Shown one piece after another: positions 23,197 through 29,671 of a DNA stretch of 29,671 nt. The stretch's first letter is position 1; each line of letters starts with the position of its first letter. The notes under the pieces were generated by a model. The model did not search any database. It was not told the origin of the DNA and saw only the letters and a list, made by a program, of their open reading frames with translations. Source of the stretch: Ceraceosorus guamensis (lineage: Eukaryota; Basidiomycota; Exobasidiomycetes; Ceraceosorales; Ceraceosoraceae). The position numbers were made by a program, and so were the translations under genes. The stretch is from contig NW_020290140.1 of assembly GCF_003144195.1 (NCBI RefSeq), positions 600-30,270 of the forward strand, written 5' to 3'.

Positions 23197-25464
23197 ATGT
23201 CATCGCAGGGGCCACCGCTCAATCCGACTGTGTACGATGCTGAGACCAAGATTTTCAGCTCCGAACTGGTCAAGCAATTTCCACCACCTACTGCCAAGAC
23301 GGTTTGGAGTCTGCTGATGGGCGATGGACAGGGTGACGAGGAGCACGTCGTATTCATCGACACTAAGGATGGCACGGAATGGAAGTGAGTGAGGCATGAG
23401 TGCGCTCCCTCCCTCCAAAAAGTGCCGACTGGCTCACACGTCTTTTGCTCCCTTGCCGCTGTGCCAGACTTGGCCAACTCAAAGTCCTCGCGGAGCGTCT
23501 GGGCGCTGGCCTGATGCGAGATCCTCAAATCCCAGCAAGCTCGGTCGTGATGCTGCTTCTTCCCAATTCCATCCAATTTATCATCGCCTTGCTGGCAGCC
23601 CAGTATGCTGGACTCACCGTAGCTCTGGCCAATCCAGCATACACGACGCACGAGCTTTCCCACTGTCTCAGACTGACAAAGCCCGTGAGGATATTCAGTG
23701 TCAGCAAGCTGCTCGGTCTCGCAACAAGGAGCGGAGCGACGTGGAGCCAGTGCATCGTCATGGATGCGCATGTAGGCTATGGCACGATATTTTGGCGGGA
23801 ATGCTTGAGGAGCGCGGAAGAAGCTCGTGAGGCAAAGCCTAGAGAGGTGGATCCTTCTAGCGTTGCCTACCTGCCCTTCTCGAGCGGCACGACTGGTCTG
23901 CCCAAAGCTGTATCCATCTCCCACTCCAACATTGCAGCCATGTGTCACATTATCTCCATCACGCCAGGAGCGTACGATCGAGGTGTCAGAAGCATAGGAT
24001 TTCTTCCATTCTTCCACGCCATGGCTCTCCTCCTCATGATCCACATGCCCATCTATCGCCGCGGCACGATCCACATCATGGCTTCATTCAACCCAGCTAG
24101 ATTCTTGCAGATAGCACAAAAAGGGCGCTGCACGGATCTATCACTTGTGCCTCCCGTCTTCACCATGCTGGTGACCAACGCCGACATTCCTCGAGATTCT
24201 CTCAAGAGTGTGAGGACCATCAGATGCGGAGCGGCACCTCTAGACTCCGCCATGCAAGTCGCCTTTGCCGAGAAATTCAGCATCGAGGATATTCGCCAGG
24301 GTTGGGGAATGACGGAAACGACGGTGGGGTGTCTAGGACTGGCTGCGGGCTCGACACCAGGGACAGTGGGCAACATACTACCCTTTGTGCAAGCTCGCAT
24401 CGTCGACCCCGAATCTGGCAAAGACGTAGAGAGGGGCAAGAGCGGAGAGTTGTGGGTCAGAGGCCCGAACATTATGCAGGGCTACCATGCAAATCCGCAA
24501 GCAACCAAGGAAGCTTTTTCGGATGGCTGGTTGAGAACAGGCGACGTGGTATTCGCAAACGAAGTGAGCCATGCGATCCACTTCGTCCTTGGCGCAGTGC
24601 TCACCGCTGAGCTTTTCCTTCTGCCATGCAAAGCGCGGCGAATTTACTGTGAGTAGGCCTTTCTGATGACAGGTCGTGCAGGGTGCCAATATCAACGTCT
24701 GAACCTTCTGGTCCCAATCTCAGATCATCGACCGCATCAAAGGTGAAGCGTTGCGGCATCCCGTGACCTTTCAATGATGTTCCTAGCGGGCTGACGTTGG
24801 AAATTCGCCCCCCGCCTGCCGCAGAGCTGATCAAGTACAAAGGTTGGCAAGTGGCTCCAGCAGAGCTGGAAGGTCTGTTGCTTTCGCACCCCAAGTTAGT
24901 GCTTCCTGCTTGGCGAGCACTGGAAAATTGCGAACGAGAGTGACCTGTCCTCAAATATCCACCTTCTCGCCTTATATAGAGTTGTCCAAGCGGGAGTGAT
25001 AGGTATCTACGATAGAAAGCAAGGGACGGAGCTGCCACGAGCTTACAGTGAGTATTTCACGGCCTGCTGACCTACCTTACTTTGCGTCATTTTACTCGTG
25101 CTCATGAAATGCGTGCCTCTCATGCCACAGTCAAGGTGCAGAACAGCTCGAATGAGCCAGAGGAGCTCGTGCAGGAACTGCAAGCTTTTGTGGCCCGCAA
25201 GGCTTCTGCGCAGAAACAGCTGCGAGGCGGGATCCGAATCGTCGACGCTGTACCTGTATCCCCTAGCGTGAGTGTCATGCGGCCGATCTGGTAACAACAA
25301 TGGAGCGCTTGTTATCCGATCACTCTTCTTACTATCAGCGGGCTGACACGAACGCAACCTGGCTCGGTTCGCGCCAGGGAAAGGTTCTTCGTAAATTGCT
25401 GCGGGCCATGGTCCAGAAAGAAGAAGCAGCGGAGAAGGATGCCATGGGCGCGAGCAAGCTTTGA
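23197..25464 (+). CDS. 4-coumarate-CoA ligase-like acyl-CoA synthetase, peroxisomal
   Basis: This ANL-superfamily enzyme adenylates a carboxylic acid with ATP and then transfers it to CoA. Exons 23197-23384, 23468-24563, 24634-24648, 24724-24742, 24825-24894, 24980-25047, 25131-25267 and 25378-25464 give 559 residues, the usual 4CL size. Visible motifs are the phosphate loop SSGTTGLPK (201-209), GWGMTET (341-347), GWLRTGD (416-422), the hinge [20 protein letters not shown] (435-454, spanning exons 4 and 5), and [13 protein letters not shown] with the adenylation lysine at 533. The protein ends in SKL, a canonical type-1 peroxisomal signal. Substrate is unknown: fungal relatives act on fatty, aryl or dicarboxylic acids, and the location favours acid activation for beta-oxidation. 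Exons of 15 and 19 nt are needed to rebuild the hinge. It converges with chorismate synthase. Confidence 0.93.
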
Positions 25465-25683
25465 CGCATGGCTGGAGATGAAGTGTTTGCCTGGTCACGT
25501 TCGGAATTTTTGTACCATCAGCTCATCTTCAGTACTTTGCACAATTCTGCACTCTCTCAATCAGTAGTTGCTCTGCAAACGAATCGATGCGATCAGCGCG
25601 TCTTTGCTGCAGTAAAATGGTTCGAAATGCAGCTCCCAATCGCCGCTGGAGCGCGTCGAGTATGCCTTGACGACAACCGCAAT

Positions 25684-27572
25684 CTACTTTGAAGCTTCCT
25701 GCTTGACCTTTTCCTCCAACCGCATGCTCTTTGGCAGATCGAGGACATTGCGTCTGTCTAGCCTGGTCGCTGCCAAATGTCTAGCGTCCTGAGCCAAAAG
25801 AGCGTCGATGAGTACCAGGGCTGCCATGCTCTCCACGATTGGCACGGCGCGAGGAACGACGCATGGATCGTGTCTGCCCCGCGTTGCAAGTACGCCTGCT
25901 TTGCCAGTGTACGAAACCGTCTTTTGATCCTGAGAGATTGTGGCCGGCGATTTGAAACCGATTCTGCATTGAGCGCGCGCAAAGGGGCACGCAGGGTGTA
26001 CAGGGTAAAGCAGAGCTTTGCGATCAGCGACTGCTTACTGGGAGACGTAATGGCCAGACCTTCGGCGCTCTCGCAGCGGCGAATGCTGTTCCTTCATCGA
26101 TGCGGACTCACCTGAAATAAATATCTTCGCCATTAGAAATGCCACCCTGAATGCCTCCGCTCCAATTCGTCTCTGTTCCCAACTTGCCATTCTTCTCAAC
26201 AAAGGCGTCATTGTGCTTGCTGCCGGGCACCTCAGTACCTCTGAAGCCAGATCCGATCTCGAATGCTTTGGTGGCTGGGATGGACAACATGGCGTGGGCC
26301 AACTTGGCTTCCAACTTGTCGAAACAGGGTTCCCCCAGCCCCGATGGAACACGGCGAATGACGCATGTCACTGTACCGCCTATCGAGTCGTTCTTGGATT
26401 TGGCCAGCAAAATGCGCTGGGAAAGGAGGACGGCCCAAAGTGGATCATGCATCAGCTGGTTAGCATTCGCGGTCCTTGACGTGGCTTGTTGGCTCGCTCA
26501 CCTGTCTCATCCGTTCTGCAGCCAAAGGGTGGGGACATCGCACATCGTCCTTGTCCACCTCTTGTCTCGTGACGCTGTCAAGCAAGTTTCTGAACTCTTT
26601 ACTCAGGGGTTCCTGGATCTCGTCCTCGTTCAACCCGCTTAAATCCAGCGTGTTATCCACCGCTCCAGCATGTGAGCCGATTGCCGCATCGTTTGAGGAA
26701 GTGGCTTTGGAGGCAGATGATTCTGAAGCCAGCTTCTCTCCAGGGAAGCGAGGGATGTGCACGGCGCCGACAGAGGATACGAAAGCGACGATTTCGACGC
26801 CGAATGCTTCGTAGAGGTACTTTTCTGCCACAGCTCCCGCGGCGACTCGACCTACGAGGAGAGCGGGTATCCCGGGCGTCAGCCTTGGTGAGCGATCGAT
26901 AAAACAGTTGGTCGAGCTTTGAGAGTGCTCAGCAGTGCACGCGGCAACAGCCAGCGGAAGCCCGAGCGCGATACTCAGCCCTATCCCACCCTTTCCTTGC
27001 ACTAAATTGCATACACGCAGCTCACGACGTGGCCTCGTCAGCCCGTACACTCTTCAAGCTGGCGCTTTGACTCACCGATCGTCTCCCTCGCCGAGCTCCT
27101 TCCACCTCCCGAGCTGGCCTTGACTCCGTACTTGTCCAGATAAGTCCAATCCGCATGGCTTGGTCTCGGGTACAGATCCAACGTCTCGTCCGTATAATCT
27201 TTAGGTCTCTGATCTTGGTTCTTGACTAGCATGCTGATGGGCGTACCCAGCGTGACGCCCTTCTCTACGCCGGACTGAATGCTCACCTTGTCCTTCTCGT
27301 CTCGCTGGGCAAGAGCAGCAACGTGTGTAAGAGACGGATGGGAGAGAGCGTGAGCACAGGCTGTGGCAGGGGCCAGGGTGCTGAGAAGACGCGAGCGGAC
27401 TTACGGGGGTGGTCAAGTCGCTCTGGCCTGGTCTGCGTCGACTCAGTTGCACCTGCACATTCTCGTTGCTGAGCTTCATACCCGGCGGACATCCATCCAC
27501 GATGCATCCAACCGATTCGCAGTGGGATTCCCCATAGGTGGTGACCCGGAAGTGCGTTCCAAACGTCGACAT
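25684..27572 (-). CDS. ARO2: Chorismate synthase
   Basis: It catalyses the last shikimate-pathway step, 5-enolpyruvylshikimate-3-phosphate to chorismate, using reduced FMN. Fungal forms also reduce the flavin themselves. Exons 27572-27405, 27304-27076, 26851-26502, 26416-26112 and 25963-25684 give 443 residues. Signature 1 is [19 protein letters not shown] (13-31). RRRPGQ follows. Exon 2 has [14 protein letters not shown] and [14 protein letters not shown]. Signature 2 continues as [12 protein letters not shown] in exon 3. Exon 4 holds [29 protein letters not shown] and [11 protein letters not shown]. Exon 5 has signature 3, [19 protein letters not shown] Ser/Ala/Asp-rich insertion of roughly 35 residues in exon 3 (after PGEK) makes it longer than the 376-residue yeast Aro2. 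No key residue is missing. Confidence 0.97.
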
Positions 27573-28620
27573 GATTGCGTCTCTCTTGCACTGTGACTGC
27601 TTCTACGAACCAAGTCAGTTGCGAATAGATACGTGTGTTGCGCGGGTGGGTGTGCCGCTTGTCTGATGCTGGTGACGTTGCAGCCTTGAGGAGGAGGAAG
27701 CACGCATGGGTGTCAAAGATGCACAGGAAGCTGCGAAGCAACATGCAAGCTCAACAGACAGGTACAATCACAATCGTGAATACAGTCATGAGTACACACA
27801 CGCTTTCCAGACTCGCTCGCCTAACTTTCACCCGGGTCTCCAAGTCACACGCATACGCATTCTCGGACACGTGACTCCACTCGATTCAACGAGCACGTGG
27901 CTCCAAGAACCTCACCCTCTCTTGACTCTTGACTTACCCACTTCGCTCGCTTCTGCCATGCACAGATCCCTCTCTTTGATCTCCTTCATCTTTCACGACA
28001 GCCTCTCGAAGCTCGACGCTGTGAATGTGAATGGCCGGCCCCTCGTCAGAAACTCGCAGGCTTGTCGTCGCTCTGAACGCAAGAGACGCCGAATGCTTCT
28101 GACCTGCGGCGAGATCATCCGGAGCCTGACCCTCATCTCACTCAGACTCCTCCTCCTACAGTCTAGCACTCGTGACTATAGCAGCGCATACAAGCATCGT
28201 ATTTGAGATGTCAAACGTGGATCGTAATAATGCTCTTTGCCAGAATCAATTCAGAAATCGAGCATGAAAAAGTGTCGCACTTCCAAGCTCCCGTACGTCT
28301 CTGCACCGGGTCTCTCGACCCTTTCCAAAGAGTCGTCACAATCGGAGAAAGGTTGCGCTGCCCGGCGACTTGCTCAAATGCCTGTTTTATGAGAAAGCGA
28401 AAAGAGCCAAATCGTCGGGTTTTCGGGTCGATCTTCGAACCTCACCAGGAACCGTGCAAGCTTCATTTGAAGGGCTTGACGGGCAGAAGGGTTCGATGTG
28501 GGGGGGGGGTGGGGTGGGGGGATGTGGGGGGCTAATCTGAGACGTTTCTACTCACAGCCACGCAAGAACGAGAAAGCGCAAGTGTCGTCGCACGGCATGG
28601 GTGCGCTTGCGCTGTCATGA
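27573..28620. other. ARO2 upstream region and gap, no supported gene
   Basis: A plus-strand frame from an ATG at 27706 to 28206 is open but shows no domain and is rich in Ser/Leu/His, so I do not call it. The stretch has motifs of the dispersed family (AATCGTGAATACAGTCATGAGT near 27774, GTGACTCC near 27870, ACTCGTGACT near 28168) and the G-rich tract at 28500-28531. Confidence 0.4.
28500..28531 (+). repeat. G-rich tract, potential G-quadruplex
   Basis: Runs of 10, 4, 6 and 6 G residues are separated by T or by ATGT. This satisfies the pattern of four G-runs with short loops. Confidence 0.8.
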
Positions 28621-28857
28621 CTAGCGTGCGTTGCGTCTTCCCTTGAGGCGCTTCTGATACTTTGCGGGAATCCAGTCTGGGAGCAAGTCTTGAACCTCTC
28701 ACGATTGGGGGGGGAACCCGCGTTGCCGACCTGACTCACTCTGTTTCGCTCGCACTTCAAAAAGATTGCGTGCGTGCTTGACCACGACCAAAGTGAACAA
28801 CTGATTCGAATGCTCCAAACTTCGCCGGTTTTGTGTGTGACCTTTGAACCCAAGCAT
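28621..28857 (-). CDS. Tentative small basic protein, two exons, function unknown
   Basis: Exons 28857-28740 and 28697-28621 would encode 64 residues, starting MLGFKGH and ending PAKYQKRLKGRRNAR. The first exon reads RRSLEHSNQLFTLVVVKHAR then NLFEVRAKQ, and it ends at a good GTGAGT donor. The proposed intron is only 42 nt, carries a C8 run, and ends CGTGAG; this acceptor keeps the frame through a clean basic C terminus. Both exons have protein-like codon use, and the tail resembles those of small nucleolar or mitochondrial-ribosome proteins, but I recognise no family. An in-frame TAG lies just ahead of the Leu/Ser codons preceding the ATG, so an upstream exon could add an N terminus. It would diverge from prefoldin subunit 1. 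The intron is shorter than any other here, which lowers confidence. Confidence 0.3.
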
Positions 28858-29300
28858 GGAGGCACGAGAGATGGAAGATCGTAGCAGCAACTAACTGCAC
28901 ATTACGGGCTCCCTTGACCCATGCATGCTCGATAGGAAAATATGGCGCTGAGTATACCGCGCGACTGGGAAATCGGCTTAGAGCAAGTCTCGTACGAGAT
29001 CGAGACGCCTTCTCATCAGTCACGTGTCACCTTTAGGCTCGCCGCCGCTAAAGGCTCCACTCGGTGCGCGGTTCGAGGGCCACGGCTCGCTCGTATGTGC
29101 CGTAATGGACTCTCAATCAAAGAGTCAAGTCAACGATTCGCGTCCTGGCAGCTGTCGTGGATGGCTATACCATCATCACCCTTGGCCAAGAATCGTGAAT
29201 ACGTCAAAAAGTGAAGCAAGCATCTCGGAACTCGAGTCGCCTATTCCAACGCTGCTGCACGCATTCAATTCGTGTGTGTGCCCTAGTATCAAAGCTGGCC
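28858..29300. promoter_or_regulatory. Upstream region of prefoldin subunit 1
   Basis: 443 bp. It includes GAATCGTGAATACGT near 29190, GAGTCAAGTCAACGATTC near 29122, and a CACGTG E-box at 29021-29026. No firm gene lies here. Confidence 0.4.
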
Positions 29301-29643
29301 ATGTCTTCTCAGATTCCCGAAGATGCTCTGCACAAGGTCAGTCAGGATGCTATCCTTCGTTACCCTCCCGCTGCTGCGCGCTGCCATAGCTATGGCTATG
29401 GCTCTTCCAGTGCCATGGCCCCCACTCAGACACTGACGATGGACTGATCTGACGTTGCGCGCATCGCGCTTGTAAGATCTTGGCGCAGATCCAACAACAA
29501 GTGCTCACATCCACTCGAGAGCTCAACATGGTCAGGGCGCAGTGCAACACGGTCGAGTCGCAGAGGAAGAGGACTCACTTGACGTTGGAGCAGATCAAGG
29601 AAGAGGAAGATGGAGATAGGTTGTGGAACGGTGTGGGCAAAAT
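29301..29643 (+). CDS. PFD1: Prefoldin subunit 1, 5' part (cut by window end)
   Basis: Prefoldin is a six-subunit cytosolic chaperone that hands unfolded actin and tubulin to the CCT chaperonin. Subunit 1 is one of its four beta-type subunits. Exon 1 (29301-29336) encodes MSSQIPEDALHK. Exon 2 (29477-29643) encodes a heptad coiled coil, ILAQIQQQVLTSTRELNMV followed by QRKRTHLTLEQI, and then the start of the beta-hairpin core, RLWNGVGKM. The GVG(K/R)MF motif is typical of subunit 1. Intron 1 is 140 nt with a TGTAAG acceptor. Exon 2 stops at a GTGAGT donor in the middle of the Met codon, and the window ends in the next intron. Roughly half of the expected ~120 residues are present. Confidence 0.88.
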
Positions 29644-29657
29644 GTGAGTCATTCGTG

Positions 29658-29671
29658 AAGGGGGGGGGGGG
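29658..29671 (+). repeat. Poly-G run at the window edge
   Basis: About a dozen consecutive G residues lie within the second prefoldin intron and run to the last base of the window. The true length cannot be seen. Confidence 0.8.

Noticed and set aside
27706-28206. 166-codon plus-strand frame with an ATG
   Set aside because: No recognisable domain, and its content includes dispersed intergenic motifs. Nothing supports transcription.

Overview
This window looks like nuclear DNA of a basidiomycete fungus. The best guess is Ustilaginomycotina (smut relatives) or a similar lineage. The reasons are the many short GT-AG introns, moderately GC-rich codons, a TTAGGG-type telomere repeat, and fungal versions of housekeeping genes. 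The lineage is inferred from style and was not computed.

The left ~6.9 kb is gene-poor. It holds an interstitial telomere-repeat tract fused to a perfect 31-bp palindrome (427-492), a gene fragment with a Zn2Cys6-like cysteine pattern (466-966), a degenerate second copy of its 3' end (about 987-1060), a foldback element with 59-nt arms (1144-1287), two degenerate tandem repeats (2975-3091 and 3375-3519), and a relic of the 5' coding end of a downstream methyltransferase gene (4637-4703). It reads like subtelomeric or rearranged DNA. I could not support an intact gene there.

From 6935 rightward the window is a normal chromosome arm. In order it holds: COG6 (Golgi tethering, minus, 10 exons); a METTL21-like methyltransferase (plus, 2 exons); PAB1 poly(A)-binding protein (minus, 2 exons); tRNA-Gln(UUG) with an 8-nt intron; Mediator subunit 22 (minus, 3 exons); RIO1 atypical kinase (plus, 3 exons); a peroxisomal 4-coumarate-CoA ligase-like acyl-CoA synthetase (plus, 8 exons including 15-nt and 19-nt microexons, C-terminal SKL); chorismate synthase ARO2 (minus, 5 exons); a tentative 64-residue basic protein gene (minus); and the first two exons of prefoldin subunit 1 (plus, cut by the window end).

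Most neighbours are divergent or convergent pairs: COG6/methyltransferase share a 730-bp promoter region, Med22/RIO1 share 704 bp, and the acyl-CoA synthetase and chorismate synthase converge with a 219-bp gap. There is no operon-like pathway. The genes cover vesicle transport, translation and ribosome biogenesis, transcription, protein folding, aromatic amino-acid synthesis and acyl activation. The intergenic DNA carries many scattered copies of short motifs related to TCGTGACTC and AATCGTGAAT, plus several microsatellites.
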